Assembly: GCA_943704525.1 (NCBI GenBank) | Contig: CALSCQ010001078.1 | Location: 1-11,262 of the forward strand | Direction of reading: 5' to 3' | DNA length: 11,262 nt | From: Pigoraptor vietnamica | Taxonomy: Eukaryota; Opisthokonta; Filasterea | Part shown: piece by piece, positions 1 through 8,731 of the stretch | How the letters are laid out: the number at the start of each line of letters is the position of its first letter | How positions within the stretch are numbered: the stretch's first letter is position 1 | Position numbers and translations under genes: made by a program | The notes under the pieces: model-generated | What the model saw: the letters and a program-made list of their open reading frames with translations, nothing else | The model's database searches: none | Told to the model about the DNA's origin: nothing

Positions 1-15
1 CCCCCTCTTCCCCCC

Positions 16-1778
16 TCACACGCACTTCAAATCGGACTCGAGGCCGTATATCTTGGCCTTGAGGTACTGCAATTCGCCAGCAACGGCCTTCGATCGCCGC
101 GACGACTCGTAGATGACCCTCAGGGCGTCCACATCGCGCGTGCTGAGGGCCACCCCCTCGGACGCCTTCCCGGCAACTTCCGCCTCCCCTTGCGCCTTCA
201 CCTGTGCCCTGAGCGTCGCCACAAGCGCGGCCGACTCCAGCAGGTTCCTCTCGAGCGTGCGGACGCTCTTGCGCAACGACTCAATCTCGACGCGGAATCC
301 CTCCACTTCCATCCCACGCCGCCGCTTCAGCCGCTCGTGCTGCGACCGCTCGAGCCGCAGCTTCTCGGACAGCCGCTCGGCCGCCGTGGTAAGCGCCGCA
401 CGCATCGCGGAGAACTCCTCCCGCAACCGCCCGTACTTATCCTCCATTTCGAGGCTCTGCGCACGGTACATGGCCACGAGCGACTCGCCCTGCTCGCGCA
501 CCTCCTTGCGAAACTCGACGGCGTCGCGCGCAGCCGCAATCTTGTGGCGGTCGAGCATCTCCTTTGCCCTCTTGGCGTTTGCGAGAAGGCGCGCGTTTTC
601 CTCGACAAGGCGCGCCTCCCGTCGACGCCACCGACACCGGCTCTCCACCAACTGCCGCGTCGTGTCCGTCAGCGACGTCTCCAGTTCGCGCACGCGCTCG
701 CCCAGCCGCGATATCGACACGTCGTCCCTTTCCTTGCGCTTCTGCTCCGCCATCTCCGCACGCACGCGCTCTTCGTACAGCGCGTCGACGTGCTTGCGGT
801 ACTGGGCCTTCTGCGCCTCCAGCTGCCGACGCAGCGCTTCGATTTCGAGCGACGCCTTCTCAAGTGCCGCAGCTTCGAGCTCTTCGCGCGCGCCCGCCGC
901 CAAGTCCTCAGCCGCGGATTCCGTAGCCGCCACCTGCGTTCCCTTTCGAACGCCGTCGGCGCCCTTCACTGCCACGGTGGGCGGGCGCTTGTGTCCTCCC
1001 GGTCCTCGTCCGTCGAGCTCCCGCGGGGGCCGCATGCGGCGCGGCAACGGTGCCTCGCTCTCCGGCTTGACGTACGTCGTCTCGCTCGCCACCGGCTGCG
1101 TCATGGAGAGGAGAAGGCGAATTTTGCGACGGTCCTCAATCTCCTGCACGCGCAACCGCTCGTTGTCACCGTAGAGGCGGACGACGTTTTCGCGCTCCTG
1201 TTGCAGGCCGAGCGCGACGTCGCCGAGCTTCTTTTCGAGGCCTCGAATCTCGGCGTCCCTCTGATGCACCTGCCATTCGAGCTTGTGCTGCATGCAAGGG
1301 ATGCGAGGGGTTGGCCTCTAGCAAATAGATGCACTCCCATAGAGATCTCAGTTCGTGGCAGTCATAGAGGTTGAACCCCCCATCGACTCGCACTCCCATG
1401 GAGAGAAAATGACGTGTAGAGTGAGCAGCAACACTTTGGGCTCTAGTCTGGCCGAATCCCGTCACAAACGCAGGCACAAGTCATACGCATGCTCATATCG
1501 TCGCACTTCGTCTCTCACACAGCGCCCACCAGTTCCTCCTGGGCAATCTCGAGTTTGTCGATGCGCTCCAGCAACTCAGTGCGCTCGTAGTCCGCCTCCG
1601 CCACTCGCTGCCTGTAGTACTCGATCAACGCGGGCGTGGGCTCAAGGTCAAGCAGCTGCTGGACGACAGGACGCACGTCGACGTCGCGCGCGTTTTCGCC
1701 CGTGACGAGAGCCTCGTCTCCCGACTCCTCAGAGCCGCTGTCCTGAAACGCACTCGCATGGCGATTTGGATCCGCCAT
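16..1778 (-). CDS. CCDC77: CCDC77 homologue, coiled-coil centriole/cilium protein (2 exons)
   Basis: Exon 1 is 1778-1530 and exon 2 is 1287-16 (TGA at 18-16), giving a 506-aa product close to the roughly 490 aa of animal CCDC77. The intron 1529-1288 is phase 0, with donor CTG|GTGGGC and acceptor GCATGCAG|CAC. Seen: residues 48-53 carry the PTPALIEYYRQRV segment that aligns with the family N-terminal LxEYYQKKM motif. Joining the exons restores the HKLEWQVHQRD and NVVRLYGDNERLRVQEIEDRR blocks at exactly the family spacing. Near the C-terminus are RRGMEVEGFRVEI and a terminal KIYGLESDLK. Almost all of the chain beyond residue 50 is heptad-rich, with an Arg/Pro-rich break around residues 155-190. 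Family knowledge: CCDC77 is a centrosome/cilium-associated coiled-coil protein of unknown biochemical role. The ATG lies in AAGATGGCG, like other starts here. It diverges from H3 across a 690-bp promoter region. Exon placement is inferred from frame and homology. Confidence 0.9.
1331..1404 (-). repeat. Intron-borne repeat unit in the CCDC77 intron, copy 1
   Basis: Inside the CCDC77 intron, 1361-1394 is nearly the same as 6235-6266 in intron 2 of the DysF gene. They share GTCATA, AGGTTGAACCCC and GACTC in order, with about 28 of 32 aligned positions identical plus a 2-nt gap. Both copies have the same orientation relative to transcription. Here the core is flanked by a 14-of-15 direct repeat: GCACTCCCATAGAGA at 1331-1345 and GCACTCCCATGGAGA at 1390-1404. 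That could be a target-site duplication or a simple local duplication. No encoded product or RNA fold was recognised. Confidence 0.5.
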
Positions 1779-1979
1779 CTTCCCCCAATGTGAACCTCAC
1801 GAAACCGCCGTGCTCATGGGTTCCGAGGACTTAGAGATGCGTATGCACATTGGCGTTGACGGTGCCGATCTCACATACTTTGAAACTGCCATCGGTATAA
1901 GCACAACGGGAGTGCCGGGACGAAGACCAGATGCACTGCCCCGGATGCAGTTTGTGGTGTAACGAAATTCAAAATTTTA

Positions 1980-2010
1980 TTTTTTTTTTGCGCGCAATTT
2001 TTTTTTTGCG
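1980..2010. promoter_or_regulatory. Twin T10 tracts around a TTGCGCGCAA palindrome
   Basis: Ten T at 1980-1989 and ten T at 1998-2007 are each followed by GCG. Between them is the perfect 10-bp palindrome TTGCGCGCAA (1988-1997). Poly(dA:dT) tracts are known to exclude nucleosomes in many eukaryotic promoters. The GCGC core next to T runs resembles, but does not exactly match, the E2F consensus, so E2F binding is only a guess. The block is about 210 bp upstream of CCDC77 and 460 bp upstream of H3. Confidence 0.45.
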
Positions 2011-2030
2011 TTGCGTCACGACCATTCAAT

Positions 2031-2110
2031 GTTACACCGATGAAAATAATTTTCATTCCAATAGTATTTCTATAGTGAAAGTCACAGCGAAAATAATTCA
2101 CGTTACACCG
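2031..2110. promoter_or_regulatory. Repeated GTTACACCG / GAAAATAATT module
   Basis: GTTACACCG occurs at 2031-2039 and again at 2102-2110. GAAAATAATT occurs at 2042-2051 and 2089-2098, so the two words appear in mirrored order. A third, reverse-oriented copy (GGTGTAACG) is at 1956-1964. The first module also contains an 8-bp inverted repeat, ATGAAAAT (2040-2047) and ATTTTCAT (2049-2056). Repetition of a 9-mer three times within 155 bp of a promoter suggests a transcription factor site. The factor is unknown. Confidence 0.4.
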
Positions 2111-2182
2111 CCATCCTCCCGTGTTATTTGATTATTTGAATTTCAACCAAAAACGCGACATTTTGTCGGATCAAATTTTGAG

Positions 2183-2205
2183 TTTGTATGGAATTTCCAT
2201 ACAAA
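2183..2205. repeat. Perfect 11-bp inverted repeat in the H3 upstream region
   Basis: TTTGTATGGAA at 2183-2193 and its exact reverse complement TTCCATACAAA at 2195-2205 are separated by one base. A further CATACAAA half-element occurs at about 2262-2269. A weaker inverted repeat, CGACA (2156-2160) and TGTCG (2164-2168), lies just upstream. It could bind a dimeric factor or form a cruciform. No known site was recognised. Confidence 0.5.
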
Positions 2206-2315
2206 TGGGAAAAAACAGACTCAAAAATACGCACAGCAAAAAAGCACACTGTGCGCATTTTCATACAAACTGCCCTTGTCTATGGGGGCGCAGGGGCCCT
2301 TCCCGCCCATAGTGA

Positions 2316-3184
<869 letters not shown>

Positions 3185-3749
3185 AGGGCCTGCGCGTGTT
3201 CTGTGCAAGCCCCCGTTGCCTGACTGCGTGGTGTGTGCTGCGCCGCGGCTCTCTGTCGGTTGCGCACTCTAGTCTCGCGGACACAACATTCCAACCGGCG
3301 TTCTTGAACGCCACCCCTTCAGGCAACGGGAGTTTGTCATGGTCACACCGTGTTAAACGGGTCCCTTTATGTTTGTGCTTGCTGCTGCGGCTGCCGTGTG
3401 GCTTGCTGCTGTGTTGGGCACGTGATCGTGGTTGCCGCCTGCGTGTGCGTCTGCGTCGTCTTCCGTTGCGTGCGTCGCGCGTTTGCATTGCTGTATAGAA
3501 GAATGCCACCTATGGTCGTCGCTTGCTGTCAATAACACGTGCACGTCTGACCAAAACTCTATTGTCGCGCGCCGTTGCACTGTGTGCATCGAGGGTCGGT
3601 GTAACACCCACCCATCTCGCGTCATTCTCCGTTAGTTTCATTGTCTATTCGAGCGCACTCTGCATCGTTTCGATGTGCAGCGAGGGGCGTGTAACAGGAT
3701 ATCGCATCTTTTGCTGTATTGTTTGTTTGTTATGTACACGAATTACAAC
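3185..3749. other. Tail-to-tail spacer between H3 and the DysF gene
   Basis: The stop codons of two converging genes lie 565 bp apart. No coding signal, RNA gene, AATAAA-type polyadenylation signal or histone-type 3' stem-loop was recognised. Two GTGTAAC words occur, at 3597-3605 (as CGGTGTAAC) and 3689-3695, echoing the motif upstream of H3. A TGTAA word lies on the minus strand within 7 nt of the DysF gene stop (3747-3743). TGTAA is a polyadenylation signal in some green algae, but here that is not established. Confidence 0.5.
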
Positions 3750-4951
3750 TCAGAAGCACTTTGGCTCCCCCTTGGGCTCAAACTTGAGGAGTTCGGAGCC
3801 GTCCATGGCGGACATGAGCGCCGACACGCGCGAGTGCATGGCGACCGACAGGAACAGGGCCAGCAGGAGCATGGAGCACACGGCCACGTACGACACGCTC
3901 ACGACGCTGTCTGGGCGGTGCTTTGCGAGCATTCCGGGGAAGGGAGGGAAGGCGACGAGCGCGCTGCCCTCGACGGGGACGAAGGAGAGCGAGCGGCTGC
4001 GCAGGTTGGGTTCGCCGGCAGTCTGGCCATCGGCGATCGCAGGGAGGTCGCCTGCAATGCGTTGACAATTAGAAAACAGGCACAGCGCGGGGACGGGCTC
4101 GAAGGTGCGCGCGAACAATATACGAAGCGAGTGCGTTCAACGAACACAACAGGAAAGCGGACGGTGGCAGCAAGAGGCACAAGAGAGGAGGACCGCACAA
4201 TGCATAGGGGTGTAACAGGTAACAGACGCACCAATCCGCTTTGCGCGCTTCCGAATCCACTTGCGACGGCGGACGAAGAGGTGGCTTTTCGAGTGGTCAA
4301 ACCACACGCCCTCCCACCAGCTGAACGCATACTGCACGTCGCAAAGAGACAAAGAGGGGCGTCAGAGTGGAACTGAGTACTCGCGACGTCCAAACACTAC
4401 GTACGTACGACGCACGGCACTTGGAACGCGCACAAATGCGCCACACGCATGCCACAACAACCGCACACCAGTCGACGTACAGCGCCAAGCAAACCCACCT
4501 CCCAGCCCTCGCCGTCCACCGCGCCCGACATGTCAATTCCCCAGCTCGTAATCCAGTCCCACGTATCGTCGGGAAGTGGCAGCGCGTCCTTGTGCCACAC
4601 GGGCGTGCCGTCCTCTCGGCTCCACGCACCGCGCGCATCCAGCTTGGGCAATAGCCACTCGGTGGAATATCCACCAAAGAGCCCGCTGCGCTGGTTCTCG
4701 TAAACAACCTCGGTGAAGTCCTCCGAATAGGCAACCGCGGGTGCGGCGCCGGCGGGCGGGGCAAGGGCGCTCCCGGACTGTGACGAGAGCGAGCCCGAAG
4801 TCGCTCCTTGTTGCTGCATGCGCGACAAACAGAAGCAATGAGCACACACGCAGCCACGCGTACGGGTTATGCTTGACACTCAGCAATCTTCTTGAACGGT
4901 TGAAGCGCATGCGACGACGACGCCAAAGATGAGCGCGGACATGGATTTTGA

Positions 4952-5043
<92 letters not shown>

Positions 5044-6883
5044 ACGTCGAGGCACGCACCTCTGGGATCGGAAGGGGAAGCGTTGGTTTTGGCGCTGCTA
5101 ACGAATTTCGCCTCCTCAAATCCTTGTTCTCCGCTTTGCTGCGTGCGCGAGTACCAATTTGAAAGAAGTCTCAGTAAAGTACAGCGCTCGAGAGAAATGT
5201 CAAAAGTACAAAGACAGTGGGAAACGCAAACACAAAGACACACACTGACACACAAAGACGTTCCGGCACACATACGCCTCTTCCCACTCACGCATTACAT
5301 ACACACACGCACAAACGCATACGCACACGCACACGCACACGCACACGCACACACCTGTCCTTGAGTTCCCTCTGCAGGTCGGCGACCATTTTGGCCATGC
5401 GACGACCATTCTCGTCCGAGCGCGCGAGCCGTTCCTCGAGCACCTTCACCTCGTCGCTCTCTCCCTTCTTCAACGACGACATTTCTTTGTCCATCCGCAG
5501 CTGCTTTTCCATCGTCCGCTGCAGCTGATCTTTCAAGAACGATATCATCGCGTCCTTCTCCTCCATCCGCTTGTCCCGGTTCGCGTACACGCGCGCACGC
5601 AGCTCGGGTGGAGGCTGCTGGCTGCCCCAGCTCGTCGCGCTCGCACTACGCGTCATCGACGCAACGTCCCGCACAGACCCGCCGTCGGCGCTTGCATCAG
5701 ACGTCGAGTGGTTATCCCTCACCACGTCCATTTGCGGCTGCGGCATCGCATCGCCGTCGAGCACGGGCACGGGGCTATGCGCACGCATCGACAATTGCGG
5801 CGGGCTTGTTGGCGGCGTGCGCTCGGGCGTGCGTCCCCGCGACTCGTCGTGGCTGCGAGACGACACGGTGGGCGACCGAAGCGCGCGCGTGACCCTCGAG
5901 ACAAACGATTCGTGCGTCGGCGCCGTTGCGCTGTGCGCGACCAGCTCGGGCTCTTCTGATAAGGGTGGGTGTGCGGGAACTGGCAGTGAAGCGGCTGGCT
6001 TGGCCGGGGAATCGTGCCTGTCGACGCTGCGTGCGTGTTGCCTTGTCGTCGTGGATGCGGTGCGCTCGTGGGTCTTTGGCGCAGCTGGAACAAGCGTCGC
6101 CGCCTCCTTCTCGTGCGAGAGAGTTCGCTCTGTTCGTGGCGTGATCACTGGGGACGCGCACGTGCATGAGAGTTAGTTGAACGTGGACGACGTCAACAGC
6201 GACAAATTTCACGTTCACGCAGACTAGAGAGACCGTCATACAGGTTGAACCCCATTGACTCACACACACTCAGAGAGGCAAACGCACGCACCTGGGCTTG
6301 GCGCAACGAGGCGCCTCCGTTCTCTTATCCACTTTCGCCGACGCACAAACGTGTGCGAATTGACGCGATCGACCCAGCCCGTGTTCCAGTTGACCGCATA
6401 CTGTGCCGTCAAGCAGTGAGTACATACAGACCCAGCCGTCAGAAAGTATGAATCGGCCGATATGATGCCACGCAGGCTAGAATATTGCTCCGGACGGCCG
6501 CACGCTCACATTCACAGACACTCACGCACATTCACACTCACTCACATTCACACACATTTACACGACATGGTGGCAGCAATGGCCCCCACAGTGCGCGTAA
6601 CACGCACCTCCCAGCCCTCCTCATCCACGCCCTTGCGCTTCTCCACCTCCCACTCTGTCGCCCACGTCCAAGAGCCGTCCGGCAATTGGAGCTCGTCCTT
6701 CGAGACCATCTCGTTCCCATTCTTGTCGCTCCATGCGCGCCGTTCCGTCGGCAGCAGCCAGGCAGTCGTGAAGCCCCCAAACAGTCCGCTGCGCTGGTTC
6801 TCGTACACCTTCTCCACATACGCCTCGGCGACGGTCGTTACGTCTGGCGACCCCTTTGGGCCCGAAGTAGCTGCGGCCGCCAT
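3750..6883 (-). CDS. Double dysferlin-domain protein with coiled coil and C-terminal TM anchor (7 exons)
   Basis: Exons: 6883-6608, 6400-6292, 6147-5355, 5138-5060, 4813-4499, 4331-4232 and 4051-3750 (TGA). They join in frame to 657 aa. Domains: DysFN 27-92 (YENQRSGLFGGF, WLLP, AWSD, LPDGSWTW, DEEGWE), DysFC 93-123 (YAVNWN, FVRRRKWIR), Ser/Pro-rich disordered 130-308, coiled coil about 309-405, linker, second DysFN 457-524, second DysFC 525-555, TM about 606-628, and a 29-residue tail. Family knowledge: DysF domains occur in Pex30-type peroxins, dysferlins and TECPR1; the N-terminal DysF of TECPR1 binds sphingomyelin. Inference: a tail-anchored organelle-membrane protein. Every junction keeps frame. 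The two-gene alternative would need a stop at 4867 and a start at 4819, leaving 47 bp between genes, which is unlikely. The start could be 6922 instead (13 residues more). The strand and domains are certain; the exon 4-5 junction is the weakest point. Confidence 0.75.
4953..5039. repeat. 87-nt poly-A (poly-T in sense) tract in DysF gene intron 4
   Basis: An uninterrupted run of A on the plus strand, poly-T on the transcribed sense strand, begins about 20 nt after the intron 4 donor (5059). It could be an expanded mononucleotide repeat or the tail of an old retroposed sequence. No recognisable element body or clear target-site duplication was found. The exact length is unreliable because homopolymers are error-prone in sequencing. 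Confidence 0.9.
5323..5354. repeat. (GCACAC)n hexanucleotide repeat at an intron donor
   Basis: Five GCACAC units directly abut the exon 3 donor of the DysF gene. In sense the intron therefore begins GTGTGTGCGTGTGCG. Degenerate CA-rich sequence continues to about 5290. Confidence 0.85.
6235..6266 (-). repeat. Intron-borne repeat, copy 2 (DysF gene intron 2)
   Basis: This is the second copy of the 32-34-nt element in the CCDC77 intron (1361-1394), in the same sense orientation. Weaker similarity continues through CACTC and GAGAG towards the donor at 6291. It sits 25 nt from the donor and 87 nt from the acceptor, so its position within the intron differs from copy 1. Confidence 0.5.
6507..6562. 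repeat. Degenerate CACATTCACA minisatellite in DysF gene intron 1
   Basis: CACATTCACA occurs exactly at 6507-6516, 6527-6536 and 6543-6552, and a decayed copy follows. It lies inside the 207-nt first intron (6607-6401). Confidence 0.75.
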
Positions 6884-7449
6884 GACTGCAGAGAGCCGCT
6901 GGGCGCGGCAGCACTCACACAACGGACGGCATCAATCGGAGGAACGGCGGGGGGGAGTGCCAGCGGCAGTCGAGTTCGCAGTTGCCCTTCACGCAACCCC
7001 GCAGCTAGACGCTTAAGTTCAAGGGCAATAACAAGCTTGCCGTGCACGAGGGAGCGTGTGCTGCGCTTGTTTTGGGCGAAGTGCGGTGCTTCTCTATTGC
7101 TCTGCTGGCGCATCTCGGTGTGTTTATGTGCCGTTGGGTGTCGCGTGTGACCCAGAGCACCAATCGGATGACGTGGCACCGTAATGTGTGTAAGCGCTGT
7201 AATTGTGAGCATAATTCGACGCTTTTCAATTCAATTTGCGCGGCTGCGTAAGACAGAGTAGGTACTCTAGTGTGGCTTGAGCAAGAGAGTTCTGCGCGGC
7301 GGTCTTCACGGATCACATGCAAGTTTGCTCCTTCAGCCCACGACGATCTCCCTCCTTCGTACCATTCATATTGTGCGCACGCTTCTTTTTCCCTCTCCCT
7401 CTTTCTCACCGTTTCTTCGCTTTGAGAGTGCGTCGTACTCTCCTTGAAG
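6884..7449. promoter_or_regulatory. Bidirectional promoter region, DysF gene and polytopic membrane gene
   Basis: This 566-bp spacer lies between head-to-head start codons (6883 minus, 7450 plus). No TATA box was seen. A CCAAT with an adjacent TGACGTGGCA is at 7160-7178. A pyrimidine-rich stretch at about 7380-7420 lies just upstream of the plus-strand ATG and may mark its initiation region. A 5' UTR intron of the DysF gene cannot be excluded, since CTGCAG ends 2 nt before its ATG. Confidence 0.6.
7160..7178 (+). promoter_or_regulatory. CCAAT box plus UPRE/ATF-like TGACGTGGCA
   Basis: CCAAT at 7160-7164 is followed four bases later by TGACGTGGCA at 7169-7178. The core TGACGTGG is the established binding site of ATF6/XBP1-type bZIP factors (unfolded-protein-response element) in animals. 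Whether this organism uses it so is inference. Both flanking genes encode membrane proteins. Confidence 0.35.
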
Positions 7450-8360
7450 ATGAAGGTCGCACCCACGCACACATGGCATGTGTCCAACATGCTCTCGGAC
7501 ATTCTCGTCGCCGGCACGAGCTTTTACTGCGCATACCTCTTCCTTGTGGCGCGCCGGCGTAAGAGTTATCTCGGCACGGTGGGAGTCTCACGACGGGTTA
7601 TCTGTTTGCTTTGCGGAGCGCTGCCAGCGAGCCGCACTCAACCCCGTTATTATTATTTGCCTCTGCTTTCACAGATTGCGTGCTTGATTATCGGTGTTGC
7701 GGCGTCCGTCGGCGTGCTTCGCTTTGGACCCATGCCGGAACTTCTCGGGTGGCACAAGTACTTGGCTGCCGCGGTGCGTGACAGTGCAGAGCTGTTAACG
7801 TTAGCGAATCGCCGATGTTCTAACTTACTGGAGTTTGCGCACGCATAACTCATTGCGTTTGCGTCGTATGGTTATTCCGTTTATTTACTTCCGGATGCAA
7901 GTCATGTCTGATCGTTCAAAGGCTCTCTGGTGCACTTTTGCTCTGCTCCATCGTTGACGTTGCATGAATGGCGAAACAGGGCGCCTGCGTGTCGTTCCCT
8001 CTCCTCGGGTACGCTTCGCTGCGGCGGTGGGAGAGCCGCTTCGCCGTCAACTCGATCCTCGGCGAGTGGTTTGTGTTTGCGGTCGCCATCGCGCTCTTCG
8101 TTGGGCGCACGACCCCGGGGATCCTTCCCCCGGAGCACCACGAGCTCTACGACACGGTCGTCCCGTTCATCGGCCTTCTCGGCGTGATTTCGCAGTCGTT
8201 TTTGACGGCGGGTGGCGTGGGCGCGATTGGGGCGGTGATCATCATTCTCGTGTCGCTGAGCATCGGAACGGAGGGCATTTTCCTCGGCGTCCCCGCGGTG
8301 GACATCTTCCACGTGGCGCTCTCGCTTGGGCTGCGAATGATCACGGAGGAGACAAAGTGA
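7450..8360 (+). CDS. Polytopic membrane protein, about 7 TM segments, family not recognised (3 exons)
   Basis: Exons 7450-7578, 7675-7773 and 7980-8360 (TGA at 8358-8360) give 202 aa. Both introns are phase 0: 7579-7674 (donor GTGGGA, acceptor CTTTCACAG after a clear pyrimidine tract) and 7774-7979 (donor GTGCGTG, acceptor AAACAG). Hydrophobic segments are near residues 15-34, 44-60, 71-88, 104-118, 133-152, 154-172 and 181-196; the last is the weakest. Histidines occur at TWHVSN (10), GWHK (70), PEHHELYD (129-130) and IFHVAL (187), but no catalytic signature such as that of ceramidases was recognised. The ATG in GAAGATGAAG was chosen over upstream codons because it matches the other starts here. 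No function is proposed. The gene converges on the small type I membrane gene downstream and shares a promoter region with the DysF gene. The exon 2-3 junction is supported by the preferred GTGCGTG donor and by restoring continuous hydrophobicity. Confidence 0.7.
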
Positions 8361-8731
8361 GGCGTCGTGCGCCGGTGCGCGTTCGAAATGAATGCGTGCC
8401 AGTGAACGAATACTGGGGCGTATCGCGCGCGTGCATTAGGGCCGATGTGAGCTCGCTGTTGGCAAACGGAGCGACATACCTTGCTGTGGCTCGCTGACGC
8501 GCAGAAACGTGCGAGTGCCGTTTGTCACGCTAGTGATGCAGAGGGGTCACTGGACGCATCGCTTCAAAATAAGATTTAGTCCGGGGCGGTCCAGCCGCCG
8601 CGGAGTCACTGTCACGACGACGGGAACGAAACAAACGACAACGCGCGCACGCACACGCATTTTTCGCAGCCGCTGCGGTTGCGCAAAACGAGAGACTCCA
8701 TTCGATATTAATCCGACGCGGCATCCAATGC
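8361..8731. other. Tail-to-tail spacer, nothing recognised
   Basis: 371 bp between converging stop codons. A lone AATAAG at 8568-8573 could be a weak polyadenylation-type signal for the plus-strand gene. No RNA gene, repeat or conserved coding frame was seen. Confidence 0.4.

Noticed and set aside
113-1374. Long plus-strand open frames opposite CCDC77
   Set aside because: They are antisense shadows of a GC-rich coding exon; their products are Ser/Arg- or His/Leu/Arg-rich with no family pattern, while the minus strand matches CCDC77 along its length.
1361-1394. tRNA or tRNA-derived pol III gene suggested by the GGTTCAACC core
   Set aside because: The flanks do not form a T stem and no A box or cloverleaf could be drawn.
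3185-3749. Histone 3' stem-loop downstream of H3
   Set aside because: No stem-loop of the metazoan histone type follows the stop codon; the intron-bearing gene is probably polyadenylated.
3750-4879. Treating the second DysF module as a separate tail-anchored gene starting at the ATG 4819
   Set aside because: It would leave only 47 bp after the alternative stop at 4867 with no room for a poly(A) site and promoter. The ATG also lies inside a good CATGCAG acceptor whose phase fits exon 4. It is kept as an alternative, not the main call.
4820-5039. SINE-like retroposon ending in the poly-A tract
   Set aside because: No internal pol III promoter boxes and no convincing target-site duplication flank the tract.
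4533-5364. Open frames encoding poly-Phe or poly-Lys runs
   Set aside because: They exist only because the 87-nt homopolymer has no stops; the tract lies inside an intron of the DysF gene.
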